Assembly: GCF_041537905.1 (NCBI RefSeq)
Contig: NZ_JBGRUO010000017.1
Location: forward strand, 49,836-113,835
Length of the DNA: 64,000 nt
Source: Ruegeria_C sp041537905
Lineage (GTDB): Bacteria > Pseudomonadota > Alphaproteobacteria > Rhodobacterales > Rhodobacteraceae
Reading direction: 5' to 3'
Under the pieces are notes generated by a model. The model was not told where the DNA came from, searched no databases, and saw nothing but the letters and a program-made list of their open reading frames with translations. Numbering within the stretch: the first letter of the stretch is position 1; each line of letters starts with the position of its first letter. A program made the position numbers and the translations under genes. Shown piece after piece: positions 1 to 8,236 of the stretch.

Positions 1-825
1 GATGTTGAAGGCCAGCAATGCCGCAGGGATATCGTTTGATGGTAGTCCGATGTCGGCCAAAGCACCCGCGAAACCAAGGCCATGCAATAGCCCAAAGCCA
101 AAACAAACAATCCAGGGTTTCTGTTCTGAGAGCCGGAATCGGCTTTCCCCGCCTTTAACAATCTCCACCGCCAAAAAAACGATTGATAGGGCGATAACAG
201 CTTCTACAGGTGGGCCCGGAACATTCAAAACGCCGAATGTCGCCAGTGCCAGCGTTATCGAGTGCGCAAGAGTGAAGGCAGTCACCGCCCCCACCAGTCT
301 CCACGGATTGCGGACCAGAATGAACAGGGCAAAGACAAACAGCAGATGATCCCAGCCTTCCAGAATGTGCTCAAACCCCAACAGGAAATAGGCGGAAAAA
401 ACTGACCATGTGGTCTGTTGGGCAGGTATGTTCTGAACGGTCACATCCGGGGTGAAACGAAGTGTCGTAGGCTTGCCCGCTAACAGGTGCAGGCGCATCA
501 ATACATCGTTCTTCTGGGTCTCCAGGCCGTCAATCGCAATGGATTGACCTGCGAGATTTGCGCCGCACTCGACCACCCAGGATGAAATCCACGCTCCGCC
601 GTCAAAAGTCGGTTCAGGACCACGCGCCGGAGTGCAGATATCCGGCAAGACCGCGTAAATCGCCATCGGCTGACCATTCACATCGGGCTTTCGCCAATGA
701 ACGCTCCACGTATCTGATGCAATTTGCCGAATTTCCAGATATCCCGGATCAAGCGCATGCGCAGAGGCGCTCCCTGCCAGCCACGCAAAGACCAGCGCAA
801 GTAGCGAGCAAACTACCGCTTTCAT
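1..825 (-). CDS. HupE/UreJ family membrane protein (3' end beyond window)
   Basis: The ATG at 825 opens a frame that stays open to the left edge, giving 275 visible residues; the C-terminus lies outside. A signal peptide (residues 1-22, ending ASA-HA) leads into a periplasmic beta-rich part of about 120 residues. A membrane domain follows with the family signatures GFEHILEGWDHLLF (150-163) and LLHGLGFAGAL (247-257). HupE/UreJ proteins are linked to nickel or cobalt uptake, but this long, signal-peptide form has no proven substrate. The start overlaps the stop of the isomerase gene (ATGA), so the two are probably translationally coupled. Family assignment is firm; function is inference. Confidence 0.85.
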   Translation of the reverse strand, partial: MKAVVCSLLALVFAWLAGSASAHALDPGYLEIRQIASDTWSVHWRKPDVNGQPMAIYAVLPDICTPARGPEPTFDGGAWISSWVVECGANLAGQSIAIDGLETQKNDVLMRLHLLAGKPTTLRFTPDVTVQNIPAQQTTWSVFSAYFLLGFEHILEGWDHLLFVFALFILVRNPWRLVGAVTAFTLAHSITLALATFGVLNVPGPPVEAVIALSIVFLAVEIVKGGESRFRLSEQKPWIVCFGFGLLHGLGFAGALADIGLPSNDIPAALLAFNI

Positions 826-1652
826 TTGGCCCGACCTAAGAGATCGGGCGCTACAATTTCGTAGCCATTGGCGAGGACCTCATATTGTGCTTGAGCCAGA
901 TCGTCACCCATAGTTCGCCGCCAGTCCCTCAGAACCGCATCGTGAATTTCTTCCAAAGGCGGCAGTAGGCTGGGTTCAATGGCAAGAATCTGAACCAAGT
1001 GATCGCCATAGCCCGACCGGATCGGACCCGACCATTCCCCCACGTTGAGTTTTTCGAAGCCATTAGAAAACCCTGCACCAAATACCGTATCGATTGCTTT
1101 CTTCGCGGTTAAGGGCATTGAAGCGGGTAGCATTCGCGAGCGCCCCAAATCAGGCGGCGACTGCTCGGCGCGCAATGCGGCCAGTGCTTGCTCGACCTCG
1201 GCTTCGCTTGGTTTCTCTCCCAGAAAAACTTGATTGAAGGCCACCTTGGCGGGTGTTGCGTAGCGTTCAGAGTTTTGTTGGAAAAAGGCCTCTAACTCTT
1301 CCTCTTCCGGAACAACTGATGTCGCGATCGCTTCGGTCAGAAAGTCCATCTTTTGGCTAAGCCGGGACCTGATCACAGTATCTCCGCGATCCAGGCCAAG
1401 CTTTCGCGCTTCGCGAACAAGAACCTCTTCACGAACGGACGCATCGACCAGAGCTTGTAGCTCAGTATCGCTTGGCGCTCTTTTCCACCTTGCCTCAAAC
1501 TGAGCAGCCAATAAGGCGACATCACTTTCGTTGATCGCTATAGTTTCGAGATCTTCGACGTTCCCTTTTTCCGGTGCAACTATTTGGAACCAAACAAATA
1601 TAGCCATTCCAATCAGAAAGAAATGGAACAGCGGTTCTTTCAAAAAATGCAT
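822..1652 (-). CDS. Membrane-anchored peptidyl-prolyl cis-trans isomerase (parvulin/PpiC type)
   Basis: 276 residues from the ATG at 1652, chosen because AGGAG lies five bases upstream; a longer GTG start at 1673 has no such site. One N-terminal transmembrane segment (about residues 8-25) anchors a periplasmic part. It contains a SurA-like helical arm (QFEARWKRAPSDTELQALV) and a PPIase-like C-terminal half (AKVAFNQVFLGEKPSEAEV...). Such proteins act as periplasmic folding factors. It lies between the DUF3604 gene and HupE and overlaps HupE by an ATGA junction. It probably serves one of these secreted or membrane neighbours. Catalytic residues could not be verified by eye. Confidence 0.75.
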   Translation of the reverse strand: MHFLKEPLFHFFLIGMAIFVWFQIVAPEKGNVEDLETIAINESDVALLAAQFEARWKRAPSDTELQALVDASVREEVLVREARKLGLDRGDTVIRSRLSQKMDFLTEAIATSVVPEEEELEAFFQQNSERYATPAKVAFNQVFLGEKPSEAEVEQALAALRAEQSPPDLGRSRMLPASMPLTAKKAIDTVFGAGFSNGFEKLNVGEWSGPIRSGYGDHLVQILAIEPSLLPPLEEIHDAVLRDWRRTMGDDLAQAQYEVLANGYEIVAPDLLGRAK

Positions 1653-1764
1653 GAAGGCTCCTGCGTGAAACACGATCCGGTTCTATAAATCGATGCTGCC
1701 ATCAGCCTGTTGGGTTTTGCAAGGAAATGCATTCTCAGTGAACTTCAGCTGTTCAGTGGACGTA

Positions 1765-1790
1765 CCGGGGGTAGAAATCTCTACCCCCGG
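1765..1790 (-). other. Perfect 11-bp hairpin between DUF3604 and isomerase genes
   Basis: CCGGGGGTAGA (1765-1775) pairs perfectly with TCTACCCCCGG (1780-1790) across a 4-base loop. It lies about 30 bases past the DUF3604 stop and 110 bases before the isomerase start. No T-run follows on either strand. A transcript-stabilising or processing hairpin, or a partial terminator that lowers downstream expression, is more likely than a full terminator. Confidence 0.55.
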
Positions 1791-1818
1791 AATACCAATT
1801 GCCCAGTTGTTAGAGTGA

Positions 1819-3741
1819 TCACTCTGTCGGCGTGTACCAGATCGGAGATGAATACGCGCGTTCCTGATGTGTAAGTACTGCGTCTTCTGGCAATTCCGCG
1901 CCAAACCGCAATTTGTCGTACAGCACCCAACGCGGCGTGGGAATTTCGATGACGCGCACGTAATAGAACGCCCGCGCATTTGGATCGAAATCAGGATCGG
2001 ACCAAACGGTCACAAGTTCGGCCGCGCCGATTGTGTTGGTCCAACTGGCAGTATCCACATCCACTGTGTTTCCAACCGCAGGAACCTTGCCGTTTGCATC
2101 AGCAACACGATTATCCGACCACGCCACGTCGTAGACCTTTTCCTGCAAGGCGCCTTCGGAATCCAGCCACCCCTTTACAACCTGCACACGATCCAGATTT
2201 GCCCCGACCGGATCGCGCAGCGCAGCGATAAGGAAAGACGGTCCACCGTCGCCTTCGCGAGGCCGCAGATCCGAGCCCATCGGAACGCCCTTGGTATAGC
2301 CGACATCTGCGAGGAAACGCGTTTCTACGTCAGCGTCATTGAAATCCCATCCGCCAAAGAACCGCAAGCCGATCCGGGGGCCGGTTGTTGCATAGGTTTC
2401 GCGTCGTTTGAACGCATCGAAGATCGCGGCGCGTGTATTCTCGGTAGCCCAGACGGCGGTGTATCCAGATGCGACAAGAAGGTCGCCGGGAATCTCGCCA
2501 AGATCATTGGCGATGAAAGGATGACTGATTCTAGAGGCCGAAGGTTCAACGCTGACGGATTTTCCAAAAAAATTGTCTTCTTCGGCCGTCGCCAGGGAAG
2601 TATGGCTGTCGGTCGCCCCGCCCATTCCGAACTTGTATGGGTTCACGCCGAACTTTTCTTCCAGCATCAGGCCCCGCTTCAATGCTTCTCTGGCGTATTC
2701 GCCTGCCAGCATGTCATCCGTTTTCAGTTCGGTTATGTCGAGGTTGCCGACGTCCCAGTTTTCGTAGTCCGCAAATTCGTCGTCCGGGCTCAGGAAAGGG
2801 TGTGCTTCGCCGTCGCCCTTGATCTGTGTGACCTCGTAGTGGGGTTCCCATTTCGCGCGGGCAGCCACGTATTCCTCGTCGACCTTGCCGCCGTGATAGG
2901 TATCTTCGGTTGGGAACATCCACCCGTTCGAGAGGTTGCCGTTATGGGCAAAGGCAACCGCCCGCCCGCCGGTTTTGTCCTGATACTCTTCCAGCCATGA
3001 ATAGAGCGCCCTTGGGTCCGTATCGCCAAAGGGCGGTTGTGTAACCGGAGGTACCATCTGGAGCGCCCTGATTGGTCCATCACGCAGCATGACGTTCCGG
3101 TGCAGGTTGAACCCCTTCGGGACCGAGGTCCACTCGAACCCGATGAAAGCGGTGAAGCTGCCGGGGTCATTGTGCCGTTCCGCCGCCAGAACGATATTCT
3201 CCCAGGTGAAGGCAAAAGCGTCTGCACCCGGGCTATAGGACTCTAGCAGGATTTCCGGCAGGGTCATTTGCGAGAAATTGGTGATGATGTCGAACGCCGC
3301 TTTCCCGGCCTCTTCCCCGCCTGCCGTATACCCTTCGTACCATTCCAGACCTTTTGGATCAGCAAGAATGCCGGGTTTGCCGGCCTGCAGGTCCGGGGCA
3401 AACCCCATCAGGTCAGTATGATCCGTGAGGACCATCCAATCCAAGGGTCGGGCCAGTCTTACAGGCTGGCCAGTGGACGAAATAACCTGCTCACCTTTTG
3501 CAAAACGCCAGGCATCATCCGGCAGCAGGGTGTTGCCAAAGGCGCCCGCGTCCAATGAAAGACCCGTGTGAAGATGCGTGTCCCCCCATAGCGGACGTTC
3601 AGGGAAGGTCCGGTTGGCATATGGAGAGTACGGCTGGTCTGAAAACAAGCCCTCAGCAGCCTGTTCGCTAGGAACAGCGTCGGCGAAGACACTCGTTGGC
3701 GCCAACACTAGTGAAACAATGCATGCCGATATCCGAAACAT
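1819..3741 (-). CDS. Secreted DUF3604 domain protein (PHP-like metal-binding fold)
   Basis: 640 residues. The ATG at 3741 is chosen because GGGAGGTC lies just upstream (3745-3752) and it begins a clean signal peptide (FRISACIVSLVLAPTSVFADA); a longer in-frame start adds seven residues. Metal-type motifs resembling PHP hydrolases are visible: WGDTHLH (about 52-58), LTDHTD (about 105-110), AFAHNGN and GGATDSH near the middle. The domain is DUF3604; no substrate is established. Predicted location is periplasm or outside. It heads a minus-strand set with the isomerase and HupE genes. Its three proteins are all exported or membrane-bound, which suggests one envelope pathway. Confidence 0.85.
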   Translation of the reverse strand: MFRISACIVSLVLAPTSVFADAVPSEQAAEGLFSDQPYSPYANRTFPERPLWGDTHLHTGLSLDAGAFGNTLLPDDAWRFAKGEQVISSTGQPVRLARPLDWMVLTDHTDLMGFAPDLQAGKPGILADPKGLEWYEGYTAGGEEAGKAAFDIITNFSQMTLPEILLESYSPGADAFAFTWENIVLAAERHNDPGSFTAFIGFEWTSVPKGFNLHRNVMLRDGPIRALQMVPPVTQPPFGDTDPRALYSWLEEYQDKTGGRAVAFAHNGNLSNGWMFPTEDTYHGGKVDEEYVAARAKWEPHYEVTQIKGDGEAHPFLSPDDEFADYENWDVGNLDITELKTDDMLAGEYAREALKRGLMLEEKFGVNPYKFGMGGATDSHTSLATAEEDNFFGKSVSVEPSASRISHPFIANDLGEIPGDLLVASGYTAVWATENTRAAIFDAFKRRETYATTGPRIGLRFFGGWDFNDADVETRFLADVGYTKGVPMGSDLRPREGDGGPSFLIAALRDPVGANLDRVQVVKGWLDSEGALQEKVYDVAWSDNRVADANGKVPAVGNTVDVDTASWTNTIGAAELVTVWSDPDFDPNARAFYYVRVIEIPTPRWVLYDKLRFGAELPEDAVLTHQERAYSSPIWYTPTE

Positions 3742-4326
3742 CGTGACCTCCCAAATCAACATTACCTAGTTGCGTCGACGAACCACATCGCGACATTGTG
3801 ATGTTCTGACTTTTCTATATCACGCCACATCGCGTTTTTGAGAAATTCCTTGGCCGATGGCTTTGTTGCAGCGGCGCAAACAGAAACTCTGACCAAAGAA
3901 CCCTTTCCGATCATGGCTCGAAAGGTACTACGCGCGATCACTGCTATCTCGATATCGCGAACGGCAACTTTGAAGAGGCTGCGCTGCGGCGTAGAATTGG
4001 CTGTCGAACGTCTGGAGAGGGCCGTCTCCGCTCCTGTGGGTGAAGCTCTGTTGGGAAAAGGCGCAATCCGGGTGATGCTGAACACTGGCAACACTCCAAT
4101 GTTCATGGCCTTTCGTCTTGAGCGCCAGCAGTGAGCGGGTCCGGCTTTCGTCGTTTCCGTGTCCACATTTGTGTAATGGAACATATGGGGAACAATTGCG
4201 AGTCGGGCAAGACGCTTATTCGCGAGAACTGCGGTACACCTTGCTCGTAACCCATTGAAACTCAAGGGCCGTCATTTCGAAAGTGCGGTGCACTTCAACA
4301 TTGATTCTACTGTATTTTTGAGATTT
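3742..4326. other. Intergenic region without a recognisable gene
   Basis: About 585 bases between the DUF3604 start and tRNA-Tyr. Two overlapping frames on opposite strands (98 and 167 codons) exist, but neither product resembles a family I know and neither has a convincing ribosome-binding site. The promoter of the DUF3604 group should lie near 3745-3850. A decayed gene is possible, but nothing here can be assigned. Confidence 0.4.
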
Positions 4327-4410
4327 TGGTGGGCGACCCTGGAATCGAACCAGGCGTGCGTCTCCGCGAGGGAGTTACAGTCCCCTGCCACACCTTGCGG
4401 CCTGTCGCCC
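4327..4410 (-). tRNA. tRNA-Tyr (GTA)
   Basis: Reading the minus strand from 4410, the acceptor GGGCGAC pairs with GTCGCCC, followed by the discriminator A and an encoded CCA (4327-4329). The anticodon loop reads CTGTAAC, giving GTA for tyrosine. A long variable arm typical of class II tRNA-Tyr and a T arm CCTGG-TTCGATT-CCAGG are present. It is divergent from rlmB. Confidence 0.97.
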
Positions 4411-4627
4411 AACAAGCAGGGGAGATAGACAAGCGGGCAGAAGGCGTCAACCGGAAAATGACGAATTTGCGATGCTCTCAGCGCCGCCGCCGCATCGGCA
4501 CAGCGCACGTGATTTTGTGGCGGAAACCCATGCCGGAAAGGGGTTGGCGAAACGCTCTGGAAGAGCCTGTTTCCCAGCGCCCACACATCTGCTATCTGCG
4601 CCAGATCAAAATGCGGATGGGCGAGAC

Positions 4628-5404
4628 ATGGCCAAGAAACCCAAATGGGTCGTCGAGAAAGAGCAGGCGCGCAAGGCGGCAGGTAGCGAGACAGTGTGGC
4701 TCTTTGGTCTGCATGCGGTGCGCGATGCGCTGTGCAACCCGGCACGGCAGAAACTGCGCCTGCTGGTGACGATCAACGCGCGCGACAAACTGGTCGAGGC
4801 GATCGCCGAGGGCGGGATCGAGCCCGAGATCGTCGATCCGCGCAAGTTCAGCGCGCCGATTGATGCCGGCTCGGTCCATCAGGGCGCGGCGCTGGAAGTG
4901 CGGCCGCTGAACTGGGGCGGTCTGGCCGAGAATTGCATCGGGGTTGAAAATCCGCGAGTGATCCTGCTGGACCGGGTCACAGACCCCCATAATGTGGGCG
5001 CGATCCTGCGTTCGGCCGAGGTGCTGGGCGCCAGTGCGGTGATCGGCACAAGACATCATTCGGCGCCTGAAACCGGCGCGCTGGCCAAATCCGCCAGTGG
5101 CGCGCTGGAACGCCAGCCTTATCTGCGGGTCCGAAACTTGGCCGATGCCATCACCGAATTGCAGGGCATGGGGTTTCTGGTGTTGGGGCTGGATGGTGAG
5201 GCCGAAGACACCATAGAACAGGCGCTTGGCGATCAAAAGGCGCAGCCGGTGGCACTGGTTCTGGGGGCCGAGGGGCCGGGGCTGCGACAAAAGACAAAAG
5301 AAACGGTCGACAAGCTGGTCAAAATCGACGCGGCGGGCGGTTTTGGCTCGCTTAACGTCTCAAATGCGGCGGCGATCGCCCTATATGCCTCTCAACCACG
5401 ATAG
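4628..5404 (+). CDS. rlmB: 23S rRNA 2'-O-methyltransferase, SpoU/TrmH family (RlmB-like)
   Basis: 258 residues from the ATG at 4628 (GGGCGAG upstream). The N-terminal domain is the RlmB substrate-binding domain (WLFGLHAVRDAL, about 24-35). The knotted SpoU catalytic domain shows all three signatures: NVGAILRSAE (122-131), VLGAEGPGL and GFGSLNVSNAAAIALY at the C-terminus. Enzymes of this type use S-adenosylmethionine to methylate a ribose in 23S rRNA (Gm2251 in E. coli) during ribosome assembly. The gene ends in TAG, and an in-frame zinc-ribbon sequence follows directly. It is divergent from tRNA-Tyr. Confidence 0.93.
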   Translation: MAKKPKWVVEKEQARKAAGSETVWLFGLHAVRDALCNPARQKLRLLVTINARDKLVEAIAEGGIEPEIVDPRKFSAPIDAGSVHQGAALEVRPLNWGGLAENCIGVENPRVILLDRVTDPHNVGAILRSAEVLGASAVIGTRHHSAPETGALAKSASGALERQPYLRVRNLADAITELQGMGFLVLGLDGEAEDTIEQALGDQKAQPVALVLGAEGPGLRQKTKETVDKLVKIDAAGGFGSLNVSNAAAIALYASQPR

Positions 5405-5413
5405 GAGGCCGCC

Positions 5414-5704
5414 ATTTCCAGTCCGCAGAAAATCGCCACCTGCTGCTATTGCGGCACCCGGGCCGCGCTGGTCCTGAGAGGGCGGGATCGGCATGAGTTG
5501 AGTTGTTCGGCCTGCGGCGCGCCGCTGCATGATCTGAAAATGCTGCCGCGTGCCCGCCAACAGAGCCGGAAAAAGAGCGTGTCCACCGCCAGCATCTCCT
5601 CGGATCGGCGCAAGAAGGTGCAGCGAAAGGTCAAGAAACGCAAATCGCTTTTTTCGCGGGTGTTGGAAGAGGCCTGGGACGTGGTTGAGGACGTCTTTGA
5701 TTGA
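5414..5704 (+). CDS. Small zinc-ribbon protein, apparent ATT start
   Basis: 96 residues if started at ATT (5414). A perfect AGGAGG (5403-5408) lies five bases upstream, overlapping the rlmB stop, and no ATG, GTG or TTG is near. From this start there are two zinc knuckles, C10-C11-x-C13 and C31-x2-C34. A basic, Lys/Arg-rich middle and an acidic tail (EEAWDVVEDVFD) follow. A TTG start at 5498 would lose the first knuckle, so it is unlikely. The frame is the same as rlmB, so read-through of the single TAG is a second possibility. Nucleic-acid binding is plausible from the ribbon and basic stretch; the function is unknown. Confidence 0.65.
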   Translation: MSSPQKIATCCYCGTRAALVLRGRDRHELSCSACGAPLHDLKMLPRARQQSRKKSVSTASISSDRRKKVQRKVKKRKSLFSRVLEEAWDVVEDVFD

Positions 5705-5806
5705 AGCACGGGTCGAACACATCGCAATCACATCCCCGTAACCGGGCTTTAACAATTGCGGCGCAGCGGGCATTTTAGGCCAATCGCAACTATGATTCAT
5801 GCCGGA

Positions 5807-6253
5807 ATGCCGACCAGACGAAATATCCTTGCCGGGTTGGGAGCATTCGCTCTCGCCCCTGCCGCACGCGCTGCCTCGCCGATGATCTTCACGGATCAGG
5901 GCGCGGCGATATTGGGCTTTGACACGGTATCCTATTTCGCCAATGGCGGGCCGATTGCCGGCAATCCCGAAAATGCCCTGATGTGGAAGGATGCGGTCTG
6001 GCGGTTTGCCAGCGACGCCAATCGCGAGGCATTCGAGGCCAATCCACGCGCATATGCACCACAATTTGGTGGCTATTGCGCTTACGCCGTTTCGCAAGGC
6101 TTTCTGACCACGACCGATCCGAAGATCTGGCATATCGTGAATGGCAAGCTCTATCTGATTCATTCACACCCTATGGATCGGGAGTGGATGCGCGATCCCG
6201 AGGCCAATATCGTAAGGGCCGAGGCAAATTGGCCCTCGGTGCTATACGGGTGA
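5807..6253 (+). CDS. YHS domain protein with Tat-like signal
   Basis: 148 residues from the ATG at 5807; an in-frame ATG at 5792 adds five residues and cannot be excluded. The N-terminus TRRNILAGLGAFALAPAARA looks like a twin-arginine signal. The mature part is a YHS domain: GFDTVSYFANG, then FASDANREAFEANPRAYAPQFGGYCAYAVSQG, and DPKIWHIVNGKLYL. YHS domains are small, often metal-binding modules; secreted versions are common in roseobacters and have no assigned reaction. Tat export would fit a cofactor bound before export. It stands alone, with a terminator about 145 bases downstream. Confidence 0.82.
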   Translation: MPTRRNILAGLGAFALAPAARAASPMIFTDQGAAILGFDTVSYFANGGPIAGNPENALMWKDAVWRFASDANREAFEANPRAYAPQFGGYCAYAVSQGFLTTTDPKIWHIVNGKLYLIHSHPMDREWMRDPEANIVRAEANWPSVLYG

Positions 6254-6397
6254 TCGGCGAAAATCCGCCAATACGCGCACGTGCCATCACGAAAATGGCA
6301 TCCCCCTCTTTTATTTTTCGGGGCGGCACATACCTCACATTGTGACCGCGGACAGGAACTTCCGCGCGTCATTTCACTGTCCCTCGTTCCATACCTT

Positions 6398-6425
6398 GCG
6401 CCCAGGACTTCCTGGGCGCTTTTTT
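6398..6425 (+). terminator. Intrinsic terminator upstream of the CoA-binding gene
   Basis: GCGCCCAGG (6398-6406) pairs perfectly with CCTGGGCGC (6411-6419) across ACTT and is followed by six T (6420-6425). It lies 145 bases past the YHS gene and only 28 bases before the next start. It may end the YHS transcript, a small RNA within 6254-6425, or act as an attenuator for the downstream gene. Confidence 0.85.
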
Positions 6426-6453
6426 CTTTGGGCAGGACGGGCTAAGGAGCTTT

Positions 6454-6924
6454 ATGAGCACCTATGATGACGCATATCTCAAGGACATCCTTCAGCGCAC
6501 GAAGGTGGTCGCGGTGGTGGGCGTGTCGATGAACCCGGTGCGGCCCAGCTATTATGTGGCCCGCTATCTGGGTCTGAAAAGGTTCCGGGTGATTCCTGTC
6601 AACCCCGGCCATGCAGGTAAGGAGTTGTTCGGTGAAACCGTCCGTGCCGGGCTTGGCGATATTTCGGAACCGGTCGACATGGTCGATATCTTCCGCCGAT
6701 CCGAAGCGGTGCCGCCGATTGTTGATGAGGCGATCGAGGTCTTTCCCGAACTGCGTACGATCTGGATGCAGATCGGCGTCCAACATGCAGAAGCTGCGGC
6801 CCGGGCTGGCGCGCGGGGCATCGATGTGATCCAGAACCGTTGCCCCAAGATCGAATACCAGCGCTTGTTTGGCGAATTGCGCATGGGTGGATTCGCCACC
6901 GGGATTATCTCGTCCAAGCTATGA
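6454..6924 (+). CDS. CoA-binding protein (YccU-like, CoA_binding_2)
   Basis: 156 residues; AAGGAG lies just before the ATG at 6454. The Rossmann-like fold is shown by KVVAVVGVSMNPVRPSYYVARYL (about 17-39), then VIPVNPGHAGKELFGE, VDMVDIFRRSE, IWMQIGVQHAEAAARAGARGIDVIQNRCPKIE. This is the stand-alone CoA-binding domain related to the N-terminus of succinyl-CoA synthetase alpha. It lacks the catalytic partner, so a binding or regulatory role is likely. The family is usually cytosolic. A terminator sits immediately upstream, so it may be controlled by attenuation or have its own promoter just after the hairpin. Confidence 0.88.
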   Translation: MSTYDDAYLKDILQRTKVVAVVGVSMNPVRPSYYVARYLGLKRFRVIPVNPGHAGKELFGETVRAGLGDISEPVDMVDIFRRSEAVPPIVDEAIEVFPELRTIWMQIGVQHAEAAARAGARGIDVIQNRCPKIEYQRLFGELRMGGFATGIISSKL

Positions 6925-7026
6925 GCAAACGGCTTGTGTTGATGCTGCGCGTCCGCTTTGTGGACACCGAGCGATTCTTCACGTTCTGAACACACATGTC
7001 AGCTTCAGATTGGCATCAAAAACCGT

Positions 7027-7404
7027 TCAGAGTTCCGAGTTACCATTCTCAATGGGTAGATTTTCGCTCCACCTGCGAAGCTCGTCGAGGAAACCGAGTG
7101 CCGTTCGACCGAAATCCGTTACTTCGTAGACCACCGATAGCGGCTTCGTTTTGGCGACCTCCCGGTGCACCAGTCCTTGTGCTTCTAGCTGGCGAAGCCG
7201 TTCGGTGATCATTTTCTTGCTGGCGCCGCCGATCATGCGCGAGAGGTCGTTGAAGCGCACCGGGCCGTCCTTGAGATGCCACAGGATTGATCCGGTCCAT
7301 TTCCCACCAATGATCCGCATGCCACGTTCTATCGCGCACGGCGTTACGCATGTGTTGTCGACGGTTTTGCGGCCATTTTGGTCTTGTCTTATGCGGGCAT
7401 CCAT
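7027..7404 (-). CDS. HxlR-family transcriptional regulator
   Basis: 125 residues from the ATG at 7404 with GAGGAG upstream. The winged helix-turn-helix HxlR domain is complete: CVTPCAIERGMRIIGGKW, then LWHLKDGPVRFNDLSRMIGGASKKMITERLRQLEAQGLVHR, and VVYEVTDFGRTALGFLDELRRW. Two cysteines before the first helix could sense thiol-reactive electrophiles or oxidants, as in several HxlR regulators. It is divergent from a glutathione S-transferase gene, its most likely target. The 112-base spacer holds an AGTATACT palindrome (7439-7446). Confidence 0.9.
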   Translation of the reverse strand: MDARIRQDQNGRKTVDNTCVTPCAIERGMRIIGGKWTGSILWHLKDGPVRFNDLSRMIGGASKKMITERLRQLEAQGLVHREVAKTKPLSVVYEVTDFGRTALGFLDELRRWSENLPIENGNSEL

Positions 7405-7438
7405 TGGTCTTGTCTCCTCGCTGGAGCAGGTTACGAAA

Positions 7439-7446
7439 AGTATACT
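7439..7446. promoter_or_regulatory. AGTATACT palindrome between hxlR and gst
   Basis: An 8-base perfect palindrome lies centrally in the 112-base divergent promoter region, with an overlapping ACTAGT just after it. HxlR dimers bind dyad sites of this general AT-rich kind, so it is a candidate operator for both genes. This rests on position and symmetry only. Confidence 0.4.
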
Positions 7447-7516
7447 AGTTGAATTTCTTCGTTTTGTGCGCAGCTTTGGTCTGGTCTCGATGCTTGTGAC
7501 CTTTGATCGGAGATTG

Positions 7517-8236
7517 ATGATGGCCCAACCCGCAATTCACCTCTACACCGCCGCAACAATGAACGGCTATAAACCGGTCATTTTCCTGGAAGAAGCTGGC
7601 GTGCCTTACGACGTTACCGCCGTGGATTTCTCGAAGCAGGAACAGAAAGCGCCTGACTATCTGCGGCTTAACCCAAACGGAAAAATCCCGACGATCGTCG
7701 ACCGTGACGAGGATCGCGCCATCTTCGAAAGCGGTGCCATTCTTTGGCACTTGGCGGAGAAATACGGCAAGTTTCTTCCGGATGATCCGCTGAAGCGCTC
7801 TGAGGTCATGCAATGGATGTTTTTCCAGGTGGGTCACGTTGGTCCGATGATGGGACAGGCCATGTACTTCCAACACATCGCTGCGCCCAACGGGCATGAG
7901 GAGCCGTTTTCGATAAAGCGATACGTGGATGAATCGCGCCGGTTGCTTGAGGTTTTGAACACGCGTCTCGACGGTCGCGATTGGCTTGCGGCGGATGAGT
8001 ACACTATCGCGGATATGATGACCTATCCCTGGGCACGCGCCTATGTCTGGGCTCGCGCAAGCATAGACGGCTTGCCGCATTTGCAGGCTTGGTTCGAACG
8101 GATCGACGCCCGCCCGGCCGTGCAAAAGGCATTATCCATTCCTAAAGCCAATCCGCAGTTTTGGGATGCCAACGCTGACGCCAGTGCATTTGCGAAAGAA
8201 AACGCGGCGCGTTTTGCGGGTGACGTGAGAACTTGA
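7517..8236 (+). CDS. Glutathione S-transferase family protein
   Basis: 239 residues from the ATG at 7517; a second ATG follows at 7520, with GGAG at 7509-7512 serving either. The thioredoxin-like N-domain has the GSH-binding signatures NPNGKIPTIVD and FESGAILWHLAEKYG; the all-helical C-domain contains YTIADMMTYPWARAY, the usual hydrophobic-core motif. It resembles the YfcG/YghU-like (Nu-class) bacterial enzymes, which act as disulfide-bond reductases or peroxide-detoxifying enzymes. Divergence from an HxlR regulator with two cysteines suggests induction by electrophilic or oxidative stress; that link is inference. Confidence 0.9.
   Translation: MMAQPAIHLYTAATMNGYKPVIFLEEAGVPYDVTAVDFSKQEQKAPDYLRLNPNGKIPTIVDRDEDRAIFESGAILWHLAEKYGKFLPDDPLKRSEVMQWMFFQVGHVGPMMGQAMYFQHIAAPNGHEEPFSIKRYVDESRRLLEVLNTRLDGRDWLAADEYTIADMMTYPWARAYVWARASIDGLPHLQAWFERIDARPAVQKALSIPKANPQFWDANADASAFAKENAARFAGDVRT

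Noticed and set aside
3762..4265. A gene or IS remnant between the DUF3604 gene and tRNA-Tyr
   Set aside because: Overlapping frames on both strands show no transposase or other motifs. A GGCTTTGTTGCA-like stretch near 3860 is too short to call an IS end.
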